From Paraburkholderia panacisoli (GTDB taxonomy: Bacteria > Pseudomonadota > Gammaproteobacteria > Burkholderiales > Burkholderiaceae), in assembly GCF_008369935.1 (NCBI RefSeq), contig NZ_VTUZ01000020.1:62001-126000 (forward strand): a stretch of DNA of 64,000 bases, read 5' to 3'. Below are positions 45,932 to 54,586 of this stretch, one piece after another (the first letter of the stretch is position 1; each line of letters begins with the position of its first letter). The notes below the pieces were generated by a model. It saw only the letters and a program-made list of their open reading frames with translations, searched no databases and was not told the DNA's origin. The translations under genes and the position numbers were made by a program.

Positions 45932-47158
45932 TTATACGGACAGCATGTGCTCGACCAATTCGATCCAATGCGCGACCGGCGTCGACGTGCCGCTTTGCAG
46001 ATGCGCAATGCAGCCAACGTTCGCCGACACGATCAATTGCGGCTCCTGTGCGTGCAGCCGTTCGAGCTTCTGATCGCGCAGCGCGTACGAGAGTCTCGGC
46101 TGCGTGAGCGAGTAAGTGCCGGCCGAGCCGCAGCACAGGTGACTGTCCGCAGGCAGGCGCACTTCGACGCCGAGTGCGGTGAGCAGATGCTCGACCTGGC
46201 CGCGCACCTGCTGACCATGCTGCAGCGTGCAGGGCGGATGAAACGCCACCGTATGAACCGAGCGGCGGCGCGTGACCGTGGTCAGCGCTTCTTCGAACTC
46301 CGGCAGAATCTCCGCGATGTCACGCGTCAATTCGACGATGCGCCGCGCCCTGTCCGCATACGCCGGATCGTGGCGCAACAGGTGCGCGTATTCCTTGACC
46401 GTCGCGCCGCAGCCGGACGCGTTCATCACGATCGCCTCGACGCCCTGCTCGACATACGGCCACCATGCGTCGATGTTGGCGCGCAGGTCGTCGAGCGCTT
46501 CGTCGTTGTAGCCCAGATGCAGGCGGATCGCGCCGCAGCAGCCGGCATCCGGCGCGATCACGGTTTCGACGCCGAGCGCATCGAGCACCCGCGCGGTCGC
46601 GATGTTGACGTTCGGCATCATCGACGGTTGCACGCAACCCGCGAGCATCAGCATCTTGCGCGGATGTTTCGCGGTCGGCCATTCCAGTGGACGCTGCCGC
46701 GCGGGCACCTTGTCGCGCAGTTTCTTTGGCAGGACGCGGCGGAAGTGCTGGCCGATGCGCATGGTCGGCGTGAACACCGCGCTGTTCGGCACGAAGGTCG
46801 CGAGCAGCCGGCGCGTGAGCCGCTGACGCAGCGGACGCGTGACTTTTTCTTCGGTGAGCTTGCGGCCGATTTCCACTAGCCGGCCGTATTGCACGCCGGA
46901 CGGACAAGTGGTTTCGCAGCTGCGGCAGGTAAGGCAGCGGTCCAGATGGACCTGGGTGCTGCGCGTGACCGGCGCGCCTTCGACCATCTGCTTGATCAGA
47001 TAGATGCGCCCGCGCGGGCCGTCGAGTTCGTCGCCGAGCAACTGGTAGGTTGGACAGGTGGCCGTGCAGAAACCGCAATGCACGCAATTGCGCAGAATGG
47101 CATCGGCTTCGTTGCCATCGGGCGTATTGCGAATGAAGTCCGCGAGGTTGGTTTGCAT
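45932..47158 (-). CDS. glcF: Glycolate oxidase iron-sulfur subunit GlcF
   Basis: This 408-residue protein has two 4Fe-4S clusters: Cys25, 28, 31 and 35 (CVHCGFCTATC) and Cys75, 78, 81 and 85 (CLTCRSCETTC). Two CCG-type domains follow (APDAGCCGAIRLHLG and SHLCCGSAGTYSL). It passes electrons from glycolate oxidation to the membrane. It starts 8 nt after glcE. Confidence 0.96.
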   Translation of the reverse strand: MQTNLADFIRNTPDGNEADAILRNCVHCGFCTATCPTYQLLGDELDGPRGRIYLIKQMVEGAPVTRSTQVHLDRCLTCRSCETTCPSGVQYGRLVEIGRKLTEEKVTRPLRQRLTRRLLATFVPNSAVFTPTMRIGQHFRRVLPKKLRDKVPARQRPLEWPTAKHPRKMLMLAGCVQPSMMPNVNIATARVLDALGVETVIAPDAGCCGAIRLHLGYNDEALDDLRANIDAWWPYVEQGVEAIVMNASGCGATVKEYAHLLRHDPAYADRARRIVELTRDIAEILPEFEEALTTVTRRRSVHTVAFHPPCTLQHGQQVRGQVEHLLTALGVEVRLPADSHLCCGSAGTYSLTQPRLSYALRDQKLERLHAQEPQLIVSANVGCIAHLQSGTSTPVAHWIELVEHMLSV

Positions 47159-47166
47159 CGCGTCGC

Positions 47167-48255
47167 TCAGAAGTCGGGGTAGAGACGGCCGCGATTGAAG
47201 ATGCGGGCTGGATCGAAAGCGTTTTTCAGACCGCGATGGATTTTCATCAGCGGCGCGGGCAGCGGGGTAAACACGCCGGCGCTGCGGTCATAGCCGTGGC
47301 CGGTGCGAAAGATCGTGGCATGACCGCCGGCCTGCTTCGTGCTGATGCGCACGGTTTGCGCGTCGGTGTCGGTGATCCACCAGCGCTGGCCGCCGCCCCA
47401 TTCCATCAGTTGCGCGCCGGGCAGTTGCATCGGCTCGGTGATGGACGGCAGCGCGAGGCGCCAGAGCGCCGCTTTCGGCGGGATGGTCGCGAAGAACGAA
47501 TCGGTCTGCTCGCGCAGGCCGGCCCAGAAACGTTCCGCCTCGACCGCATCGACCACTTCGCCGCCGAGCGACGTGCGCGCCGCCTTGACCGCGGCTTCGG
47601 CCCCCGCGAGGCGCACTGCGAGCGTTCCGTGACGCCACGCGCTCGCGGAGATCGGCAGCGGCCGGCCGCCCCATTCGTTCAGCTTACGAACCGCATCGGT
47701 GCCGCTCATGTCGAACTTGAGCGTGGCTTCGGCCTGCGGCAGCGGCAACACCTTGATCGACAATTCGAGGATCAAACCGAGCGTGCCGAGCGAGCCGGCC
47801 ATCAAACGCGAAACGTCGTAACCGGCGACGTTCTTCACCACCTGACCGCCGAAATACAGCTTCTGCCCCTGGCCGTTCATGATGACCGCGCCCAGCACGA
47901 AGTCGCGCGCCGCGCCAGCCGCGGCGCGGCGCGGGCCGGCGATGCCTGCGGCGATGCAGCCGCCGAAGGTGGCCTGCGGTCCGAAGTGCGGCGGCTCGAA
48001 GGCGAGCATCTGATCGTGATCGGCGAGGGCGGCTTCGATTTCCAGCAGGGGCGTGCCAGCACGCGCGGTGATGACCAGTTCCGCCGGATCGTACGCGATG
48101 ATGCCGCGATAAGCGCGCGTGTCGAGGACCTCACCTTCCAGCGTCTGACCATACCAGTCTTTGGTGCCGCCGCCACGGATGCGCAACGCGCGTCCCTCGG
48201 CGCTGGCCGAACGCACGCGTTCCGACCATACGGCGACGATGTCGTCCTCTTCCAT
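47167..48255 (-). CDS. glcE: Glycolate oxidase FAD-binding subunit GlcE
   Basis: This 362-residue FAD-binding type 4 subunit of glycolate oxidase has RIRGGGTKDWYG (about 23-34) and GGCIAAGIAGPRRAAAGAARDFVLG (about 103-127), which hold the flavin phosphates. It lies between glcD and glcF in the same direction. Confidence 0.96.
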   Translation of the reverse strand: MEEDDIVAVWSERVRSASAEGRALRIRGGGTKDWYGQTLEGEVLDTRAYRGIIAYDPAELVITARAGTPLLEIEAALADHDQMLAFEPPHFGPQATFGGCIAAGIAGPRRAAAGAARDFVLGAVIMNGQGQKLYFGGQVVKNVAGYDVSRLMAGSLGTLGLILELSIKVLPLPQAEATLKFDMSGTDAVRKLNEWGGRPLPISASAWRHGTLAVRLAGAEAAVKAARTSLGGEVVDAVEAERFWAGLREQTDSFFATIPPKAALWRLALPSITEPMQLPGAQLMEWGGGQRWWITDTDAQTVRISTKQAGGHATIFRTGHGYDRSAGVFTPLPAPLMKIHRGLKNAFDPARIFNRGRLYPDF

Positions 48256-48393
48256 GGTGTCCTGCTTCGTTGTGTTTCGTTTGATTGTACCGGGCGGGGG
48301 CTCGCTGGCAACCAGGAGCGGACCCGCATCGGGTAATCAGGGTAGGCACCGTGAAACGCCGCTGGAGCGGCCTGGCCATGCGCCGTGGGTACG

Positions 48394-49887
48394 CTAGAAA
48401 CGCGGCAGTTCGGGGTGAGGCAGCAGGCCGGCACGCACGTGCATCTTGCCGTATTCGGCGCAGCGCGCTCGCGTGGGAATGCCCTTGTCGGGGTTCAGCA
48501 GGCCGGGTGCGTCGAAGGCTCGCTTGACCGCGTGGAACGCGTCGCGCTCTTCGGGCGAAAACTGCACGCACATCGAATTGATCTTCTCGATGCCGACGCC
48601 ATGCTCGCCCGTCACCGTGCCGCCCAGCTCGACGCATGCTTCGAGGATGTCGCAACCGAACGCCTCGGCGCGGTGCCACTCGTCCTGATCGTTGCCATTG
48701 AAGAGGATCAACGGGTGCATGTTGCCGTCGCCGGCGTGGAACACGTTGATGCAGCGCAGGCGGTAAGTTTTCTCCATCGTTTCGATACGCGCGAGCAGCG
48801 GGCCGATACTGCGGCGCGGTACGGTGCCGTCCATGCAGTAGTAGTCCGGTGAAATGCGGCCGGCGGCCGGAAACGCATTTTTGCGGCCGGACCAGAAGCG
48901 CAGCCGTTCGGCTTCCGAGCGGGAAATCTGGATGCGTGTGGCGCCCTGTTCGCGCAGCACCGCGGTCATGCGCACGATTTCGTCGGCGACTTCTTCGGGC
49001 GTGCCGTCCGACTCGCATAGCAGGATGGCGGCCGCGTCGAGGTCGTAGCCCGCCTTGACGAATTCCTCGACGGCGCGCGTGGCGGGCTTGTCCATCATCT
49101 CCAGGCCCGCCGGGATGATGCCCGCGGCGATGATGCCGGCGACCGCGTCGCCGCCTTTCACGACGTCGTCGAAACTGGCCATGATGACCTGCGCGGTTTG
49201 CGGCTTCGGGATCAGCTTGACGGTGACCTCGGTGACGATCGCGAACATGCCTTCGCTGCCGATCAGCACCGCGAGCAGATCGAGACCGGGCGCGTCCGGC
49301 GCGAGCGAGCCGAATTCGACGATCTCGCCTTCCATGGTCACGGCGCGCACGCGTAATACGTTGTGCACGGTAAGGCCGTACTTGAGGCAATGCACGCCGC
49401 CGGAGTTCTCCGACACGTTGCCGCCGATCGTGCAGGCGATCTGCGACGATGGGTCGGGCGCGTAGTACAGCCCATATGGCGCGGCCGCTTCGGAAATCGA
49501 CAGATTGCGCACGCCCGGCTGCACCGTGGCGGTTCGCGCATACGAGTCGACTTCGACGATCTTGCGAAAGCGCGCGAGCGACACCACCACGCCGTGACGG
49601 ATCGGCATCGCGCCGCCGGACAAGCCGGTGCCCGCGCCGCGCGGCACGATCGGCACGTCGAGCCGCTGGCAGATCTGCACGATGCGCTGCACCTGCGATT
49701 CCGTTTCCGGCAACGCGACCGCGAGGGGCAGACGCCGGTAGGCCGCGAGGCCGTCGCATTCGTAAGCGACGGTGTCTTCCTCGCGATACAGCAGACAGTG
49801 GGTCGGCAACACGGCCATCAGCGCCTGCACGACTTCGCGCTGGCGCTGGGCGAGTACTTCAGCCGTCAGTTCAGCGGGTGCGTTCAT
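48394..49887 (-). CDS. glcD: Glycolate oxidase FAD subunit GlcD
   Basis: This 497-residue catalytic subunit oxidises glycolate to glyoxylate. The FAD-binding region shows VPRGAGTGLSGGAMP (about 80-94) and GGNVSENSGGVHCLKYG (about 145-161); the C-terminal domain contains CINVFHAGDGNMHPLILF and ends with the GEHGVGIEKI signature. ATG 49887 (MNAPAELTAE) has AGGAG upstream. It is the first gene of glcDEF. Confidence 0.95.
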   Translation of the reverse strand: MNAPAELTAEVLAQRQREVVQALMAVLPTHCLLYREEDTVAYECDGLAAYRRLPLAVALPETESQVQRIVQICQRLDVPIVPRGAGTGLSGGAMPIRHGVVVSLARFRKIVEVDSYARTATVQPGVRNLSISEAAAPYGLYYAPDPSSQIACTIGGNVSENSGGVHCLKYGLTVHNVLRVRAVTMEGEIVEFGSLAPDAPGLDLLAVLIGSEGMFAIVTEVTVKLIPKPQTAQVIMASFDDVVKGGDAVAGIIAAGIIPAGLEMMDKPATRAVEEFVKAGYDLDAAAILLCESDGTPEEVADEIVRMTAVLREQGATRIQISRSEAERLRFWSGRKNAFPAAGRISPDYYCMDGTVPRRSIGPLLARIETMEKTYRLRCINVFHAGDGNMHPLILFNGNDQDEWHRAEAFGCDILEACVELGGTVTGEHGVGIEKINSMCVQFSPEERDAFHAVKRAFDAPGLLNPDKGIPTRARCAEYGKMHVRAGLLPHPELPRF

Positions 49888-50004
49888 GTGACTTGTCTCC
49901 TCGTGCCTTTCGCCCATCTTGCTCTTCTTATTACGAGCTGCTCTATTTCGAAGGCGGCGCGGGCCGCGCTGCCACGTCGCAACGCCGCCGCGCCCGACAA
50001 TGCA

Positions 50005-51420
50005 TCAAGCCGCCCAGGCGAAGATCTTGCCCGGGTTCATCAGATTGCGCGGATCGAGTGCGTGCTTGATGGAGCGCATCGTGTCGACGGCGACGTCGCC
50101 GTGTTCTTCGAGCAGGAAGCCCATCTTGTGCAGGCCGACGCCATGCTCGCCGGTGCAGGTGCCGTCCATGCGCAGCGCGCGTTGCACGATGCGATGATTC
50201 AGGCGCTCGGCTTCTTCAAGCTCTTCGGGCTTGTTCGGGTCGATCAGGATCGCGACGTGGAAGTTGCCGTCGCCAACATGGCCGACGATCGGGCAGGGCA
50301 GCGGCGATGCTTGCAGATCCTGCTCCGTTTCCACCACGCACTCGGCAAGGCGCGAAATCGGCACGCAGACGTCGGTCGTGACCGCGCGGCAGCCGGGCTT
50401 CAGTTGCAGCATCGCGAAGTAGGCGTTGTGACGCGCGTTCCACAGGCGGCTGCGGTCTTCCGGCCGGGTCGCCCATTCGAAGCCTTCGCCGGCATTCTGC
50501 GCGGCGATCTCCTGGACCAGTTCGGCCTGCTCTTTCACGCCCGCTTCGGTGCCGTGGAATTCGAAGAACAGCGTGGGCGCTTCACGCAGCGTCAGATTCG
50601 AGTGGCGGTTGATCGAGCGGATCGCGAGCGAGTCGACAAACTCCACGCGCGCAATCGGCACGCCGATCTGGATCGTTTCGATGACCGCGCGCACCGCGTC
50701 GCCCATCGACGGAAACGCGCACACGGCGGCGGAGACCGCTTCCGGTTGCGGATACAGACGCACGGTGATTTCGGTGATCACGCCGAGCGTGCCTTCCGAG
50801 CCGACGAACAGCCGCGTAAGGTCGTAACCCGCCGACGATTTGCGCGCCCGCGTACCGGTCTTGATCACGCGGCCGTCGGCCAGCACGACGCTCAGGCCGA
50901 GCACGTTCTCGCGCATGGTGCCGTAGCGCACGGCGTTGGTGCCCGATGCGCGCGTGGCCGACATGCCGCCGATGCTCGCGTCCGCGCCGGGGTCGATCGG
51001 GAAGAACAGGCCCGTGTCGCGCAGCACTTCGTTCAACTGCTTGCGCGAGATGCCGGGCTCGACGGTGACGGTGAGGTCTTCGGCGTTGATCGACAGCACG
51101 CGGTTCATTTCCGACAGGTCGATCGACACGCCGCCTTGCACCGCGAGCAGATGGCCTTCGAGCGACGAGCCGTTGCCGTACGGAATGATCGGCACGTTGT
51201 ACTGGCCGCACAGTTTGACGGCAGCTTGTACCTCTTCGGTGTTGCGCGCGAACACGACCGCGTCGGGCAGTTGGGGATCGAACGGCGATTCGTCGCGGCC
51301 ATGGTGGGCGCGCACCGCTTCGGCAACCGACACGCGCTCGCCAAAGACGCCTTTGAGCGCGTCGAGCAACTCAGCGGGAAACGGCCGGCGCAGCGGGGCC
51401 GGCGGCACGGGATGGTTCAC
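50005..51420 (-). CDS. FAD-linked oxidase, GlcD/D-lactate dehydrogenase-like
   Basis: This 471-residue paralogue of GlcD has the same layout: IPYGNGSSLEGHLLA (about 77-91) and DASIGGMSATRASGTNAVRYG for FAD, then VGHVGDGNFHVAILID and GEHGVGLHKMGFLLEEHG for the metal and substrate side. The sequence resembles D-lactate dehydrogenase (cytochrome) and D-2-hydroxyacid dehydrogenases more than GlcD. It lies 117 nt upstream of glcD on the same strand. Confidence 0.88.
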   Translation of the reverse strand: MNHPVPPAPLRRPFPAELLDALKGVFGERVSVAEAVRAHHGRDESPFDPQLPDAVVFARNTEEVQAAVKLCGQYNVPIIPYGNGSSLEGHLLAVQGGVSIDLSEMNRVLSINAEDLTVTVEPGISRKQLNEVLRDTGLFFPIDPGADASIGGMSATRASGTNAVRYGTMRENVLGLSVVLADGRVIKTGTRARKSSAGYDLTRLFVGSEGTLGVITEITVRLYPQPEAVSAAVCAFPSMGDAVRAVIETIQIGVPIARVEFVDSLAIRSINRHSNLTLREAPTLFFEFHGTEAGVKEQAELVQEIAAQNAGEGFEWATRPEDRSRLWNARHNAYFAMLQLKPGCRAVTTDVCVPISRLAECVVETEQDLQASPLPCPIVGHVGDGNFHVAILIDPNKPEELEEAERLNHRIVQRALRMDGTCTGEHGVGLHKMGFLLEEHGDVAVDTMRSIKHALDPRNLMNPGKIFAWAA

Positions 51421-51646
51421 GCATGTCTCCTGATATTTGGGGCATAGCTGGTTTGCAGCAGGTGTTCCATTTTACGCCGGTCGCCGGTGGGCCGGCGTCG
51501 GGCCGGCCGTCGCTCCTATAATGGCGGCGACTTCACGATGCGCGCAATATGGATAAACGCGGTGGCCGAAGGGGCGCTTGGGCTGCGGCTCGCTGTTTCA
51601 CGCCAGGTTGGCTGGACGCATCGTCACTGAAAGCTTGGGAGATATC

Positions 51647-52201
51647 ATGGGCAACCGCTTGAGCAAGATCGCAACCCGTACCGGCGACGACGGCACCACG
51701 GGTCTCGGCGACGGCCGCCGCGTGCGCAAGGACTGCGCGCGCATTGCCGCGATTGGCGACGTCGACGAACTCAATTCGAATCTGGGCGTGCTGTTGTGCG
51801 AAGCGCTGCCCGACACGGTGCGCGCGGCGCTGGTAGCGATCCAGCATGATTTGTTCGATCTTGGCGGCGAACTGTGCATTCCCGGCCACACGATGATTAC
51901 CGACCGGCATCTCGCTCAACTCGACGACTGGCTCGCCGATTACAACGCCGCATTGCCGCCGCTGAAGGAGTTCATTTTGCCGGGAGGCTCACGCGCAGCG
52001 GCGCTCGCGCACGTGTGCCGCACAGTCTGCCGGCGTGCCGAACGGGCGATTGTTGCGTTGGGAGAACACGAGCCGGTCAACGCGGCGCCGCGTCAATATG
52101 TGAACCGGCTATCCGACCTGCTGTTCGTGCTCGCGCGCGTGCTCAATCGCGCTGATGGCGGCAGCGACGTGCTGTGGCAACACGAGCGCAGCGCAGGCTA
52201 G
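51647..52201 (+). CDS. Cob(I)yrinic acid a,c-diamide adenosyltransferase, PduO type
   Basis: This 184-residue enzyme transfers the adenosyl group of ATP to cobalamin. The PduO/MMAB N-terminal motif KIATRTGDDGTTGLGDGRR (6-24) and the C-terminal RQYVNRLSDLLFVLARVLN (about 148-166) are clear. ATG 51647 follows gggag by a few bases. It stands alone, divergent from the GlcD-like gene. Confidence 0.94.
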   Translation: MGNRLSKIATRTGDDGTTGLGDGRRVRKDCARIAAIGDVDELNSNLGVLLCEALPDTVRAALVAIQHDLFDLGGELCIPGHTMITDRHLAQLDDWLADYNAALPPLKEFILPGGSRAAALAHVCRTVCRRAERAIVALGEHEPVNAAPRQYVNRLSDLLFVLARVLNRADGGSDVLWQHERSAG

Positions 52202-52239
52202 AACGCGCAGTGTTTATTCACGTTAGTCAACGCCCCGCG

Positions 52240-52572
52240 TTAACCGACGGCCAGCGTGACCGGTTTGCCGATCCGGCTCATCATTTCGACCAGCGTGTCG
52301 ATAGTGAACTTGGTGGTTTTCTTGTTGACCACGTCGGATACGCGCGGGCGCGACACCATGAGAATTTCGGCGGCTTCGGCCTGCTTCAGGTGATGTTGCT
52401 CGATCCAGCTGGACAACTCTGTCATCAGTTGCTCTTTGAGCAGCCGCGTGTCGTTGATCTGCTTTTGTGAGGCGGCGTAGAGACGCTTTGCTTCGTCGGC
52501 GGAAAAGCCGAGTTCAAGGAACAGATTTGCACCGGGCTTTGTTACGTGCCGGACTTTGGTGTCGACGGTCAT
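52240..52572 (-). CDS. HigA-type antitoxin, XRE helix-turn-helix
   Basis: This 110-residue protein has a C-terminal helix-turn-helix (KQAEAAEILMVSRPRVSDVVN, split about 63-83). It starts 3 nt after the toxin gene, giving a toxin-first order as in higBA systems. It should bind the toxin and repress the operon promoter. Confidence 0.88.
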   Translation of the reverse strand: MTVDTKVRHVTKPGANLFLELGFSADEAKRLYAASQKQINDTRLLKEQLMTELSSWIEQHHLKQAEAAEILMVSRPRVSDVVNKKTTKFTIDTLVEMMSRIGKPVTLAVG

Positions 52573-52575
52573 TTG

Positions 52576-52914
52576 TTAAGTTTTCCTATCATTAACGATG
52601 GCGCGGTAGCGCGTTGCGGCGATCGTTCTGTCGTGCGGCGTCAGCTTTTGAGTTTTCTTCTGGAAGCAGTGCAGCACATACAGCGCTTCGACGTACTTGG
52701 TCACATACATCACGCGAAAAATGACGTCAGGGTCTCTGATGCGGATTTCGCGCGTTCCCGCGCCGATCGAGTCAAATGGCTTCCAGTCGTCAGGGTCGAG
52801 TCCTGCCTGGATCTTGCCGAGCTGAAACCCTGCGCGACGACGCGGTTCTTCGGGAAAGGCGAGTAAATCTTGATAACTGGAACCCAGCCAGCGAATTTCT
52901 TTTTCGTACTCCAT
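52576..52914 (-). CDS. HigB/RelE-type toxin (phage Gp49-like family)
   Basis: This 112-residue protein of the RelE/ParE superfamily has EIRIRDPDVIFRVMYVTKY and ALYVLHCFQKKTQKLT (about 56-93), typical of the phage-derived Gp49-like toxins that cut mRNA on the ribosome. The pair sits between unrelated housekeeping genes, and its DNA is less GC-rich than theirs, which suggests recent acquisition. Confidence 0.9.
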   Translation of the reverse strand: MEYEKEIRWLGSSYQDLLAFPEEPRRRAGFQLGKIQAGLDPDDWKPFDSIGAGTREIRIRDPDVIFRVMYVTKYVEALYVLHCFQKKTQKLTPHDRTIAATRYRAIVNDRKT

Positions 52915-53035
52915 AAGCGCCCTTCATGTACAAAATATTATACGTAACGTTCGCACCCGTCAAGTCATTCGCGACGGGGTGATGAGTCGTTACGGTACAG
53001 AGAGGCTCAATGAAGCACCATTCGTCCGTTTGGCT

Positions 53036-53066
53036 AAAAAAAACCCGGCTCGACTGCCGGGTTTTT
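53036..53066 (-). terminator. Intrinsic terminator after aroG
   Basis: A perfect stem aaaaacccggc (53039-53049) with gccgggttttt (53056-53066) gives, on the minus strand, a hairpin followed by eight T residues, just past the aroG stop. Confidence 0.9.
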
Positions 53067-53109
53067 CTACTGACCACTAAGAACGCACTGTGAACAGCCG
53101 GGCAGGGTA

Positions 53110-54183
53110 TTAATTGCCGCTGCCGCGCGCGACCCGGCGTTGCTTGACCGCGTCGGCGAGACCTTCGAGCACGGCGACGCTGTCGTCCCAGCCGATGCAC
53201 GCGTCGGTAATGCTCTGGCCATACGTCAGCGCGCAGCCTTCCTGCAGATCCTGGCGCCCCGCCACCAGATGCGATTCCACCATCACGCCGACAATCCGTT
53301 CGTCACCCGAAGCAATCTGGCGGCCGATGTCCGCGCACACCGGAATCTGGTTCTCGTGTTTCTTCGAACTGTTCGCGTGGCTCGCGTCGATCATCAGACG
53401 CGCCGCGAGACCCGCCTTGCCGATGTCCGCGCAAGCGGCGTTGACGCTGTCCGCGTCGTAGTTCGGCGTCTTGCCGCCACGCAGGATGATGTGGCAGTCC
53501 TCATTGCCCGCAGTCGACACGATCGCCGAGTGGCCGCCCTTGGTGACCGACAGGAAATGGTGCGGCTGCGAGGCGGCCTTGATCGCGTCGACGGCGATCT
53601 TGACGTTGCCGTCCGTGCCGTTCTTGAAGCCGACCGGGCACGACAGTCCCGAAGCGAGTTCGCGGTGCACCTGCGACTCGGTGGTGCGTGCGCCGATGGC
53701 ACCCCACGAGATCAGATCGGCGATGTATTGCGGGCTGATCATGTCGAGGTATTCGGTGCCGGCCGGCAGGCCCAGCTCGTTGATGCGCAACAGCAATTCG
53801 CGCGCGGTGCGCAGGCCGTCGTTGATCTTGAAGCTGTTGTCCATGTGCGGGTCGTTGATGAGACCCTTCCAACCCACCGTCGTGCGCGGCTTTTCGAAGT
53901 ACACGCGCATCACGATTTCGAGCTCGCCGGCGAAGCGCTTGCGCTGCTCGATCAGACGTCCGGCGTATTCCATCGCCGCCTTCGGATCGTGGATCGAGCA
54001 AGGCCCGATGATGACGATCAAACGATCTTCCATGCCGTGCAGAATGCGATGCATCGCGTTGCGCGAGTTGTAGATCACGTCGGACACCGTTTCGTCGCAG
54101 GCGAATTCGCGGATCAGGTGGGCGGGCGGCGTGAGTTCTTTCAATTCGCGAATGCGTACATCGTCGGTATTGTGCGGGGGCAT
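53110..54183 (-). CDS. aroG: 3-deoxy-7-phosphoheptulonate synthase, class I
   Basis: This 357-residue enzyme performs the first step of aromatic amino acid synthesis: phosphoenolpyruvate plus erythrose 4-phosphate to DAHP. Signature segments are IGPCSIHDPKAAMEYAGRL, RVYFEKPRTTVGWKGLINDP and VGFKNGTDGNVKIAVDA. ATG 54183 (MPPHNTDDVRIRELKEL) has aggag upstream. Which of the Phe-, Tyr- or Trp-sensitive forms it is cannot be settled here. Confidence 0.95.
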   Translation of the reverse strand: MPPHNTDDVRIRELKELTPPAHLIREFACDETVSDVIYNSRNAMHRILHGMEDRLIVIIGPCSIHDPKAAMEYAGRLIEQRKRFAGELEIVMRVYFEKPRTTVGWKGLINDPHMDNSFKINDGLRTARELLLRINELGLPAGTEYLDMISPQYIADLISWGAIGARTTESQVHRELASGLSCPVGFKNGTDGNVKIAVDAIKAASQPHHFLSVTKGGHSAIVSTAGNEDCHIILRGGKTPNYDADSVNAACADIGKAGLAARLMIDASHANSSKKHENQIPVCADIGRQIASGDERIVGVMVESHLVAGRQDLQEGCALTYGQSITDACIGWDDSVAVLEGLADAVKQRRVARGSGN

Positions 54184-54323
54184 GCTGTTCTCCTGAATCG
54201 GTTCGTAGCGTGTTCGCGCGGGCAACGAAGGCTGTGATGAGGCAGCGATGCCAGAGCGGACAACAATCAAAAAATGTTCAACGACAAAGTTTCAAATGCG
54301 GTTTCAAAGGCATGAGGCGAAAA

Positions 54324-54351
54324 AAAACCGCCAGGCTAGCTGGCGGTTTTT
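54324..54351 (-). terminator. Intrinsic terminator upstream of aroG
   Basis: A perfect 11-bp stem, aaaaccgccag (54324-54334) with ctggcggtttt (54340-54350), is followed on the minus strand by a run of eight T residues. It is more than 230 nt from the tldD stop, so it either ends a long tldD 3' UTR or attenuates transcription into aroG. Confidence 0.85.
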
Positions 54352-54540
54352 CGGGAATTCTCGGTGTCCTGCGTGCACTAACACCCCTCTCGATCCGCCA
54401 GCGGTCTGAGATACCAAAAAAAGTAAAAGTAAAACTTGGCGGACATGGCGAAATGAGGTCGCTGGTCAAAAAGGGTGAGTGACTTTATAACCCGCTCAGG
54501 CTCGGCTGACAAGCTTGGCAGAGCAAAAATGCGGAAAACC

Positions 54541-54575
54541 CGCATACTTCGCACATTCCGTGCACGAAGTATGCG
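54541..54575 (-). terminator. Hairpin just after tldD
   Basis: A perfect 11-bp inverted repeat, cgcatacttcg (54541-54551) with cgaagtatgcg (54565-54575), lies 11 nt past the tldD stop. On the minus strand it is followed by ggttttcc, so it is a plausible first terminator. Confidence 0.6.
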
Positions 54576-54586
54576 TTTCATCGAGA

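Larger units (their letters stand above)
54184..54586. other. 403-nt intergenic region with two hairpins and the aroG promoter
   Basis: It lies between the tldD stop and the aroG start, both on the minus strand. It holds two hairpins (listed separately) and an AT-rich part near 54400-54530 that may carry the aroG promoter. No small gene with a convincing ribosome site was found. Confidence 0.5.

Noticed and set aside
45197..46879. Long plus-strand open frame antisense to glcF and yggS
   Set aside because: Its product is Arg/Ala/His-rich with no family features. It is the usual antisense open frame of GC-rich coding DNA, and the minus-strand genes are clear.
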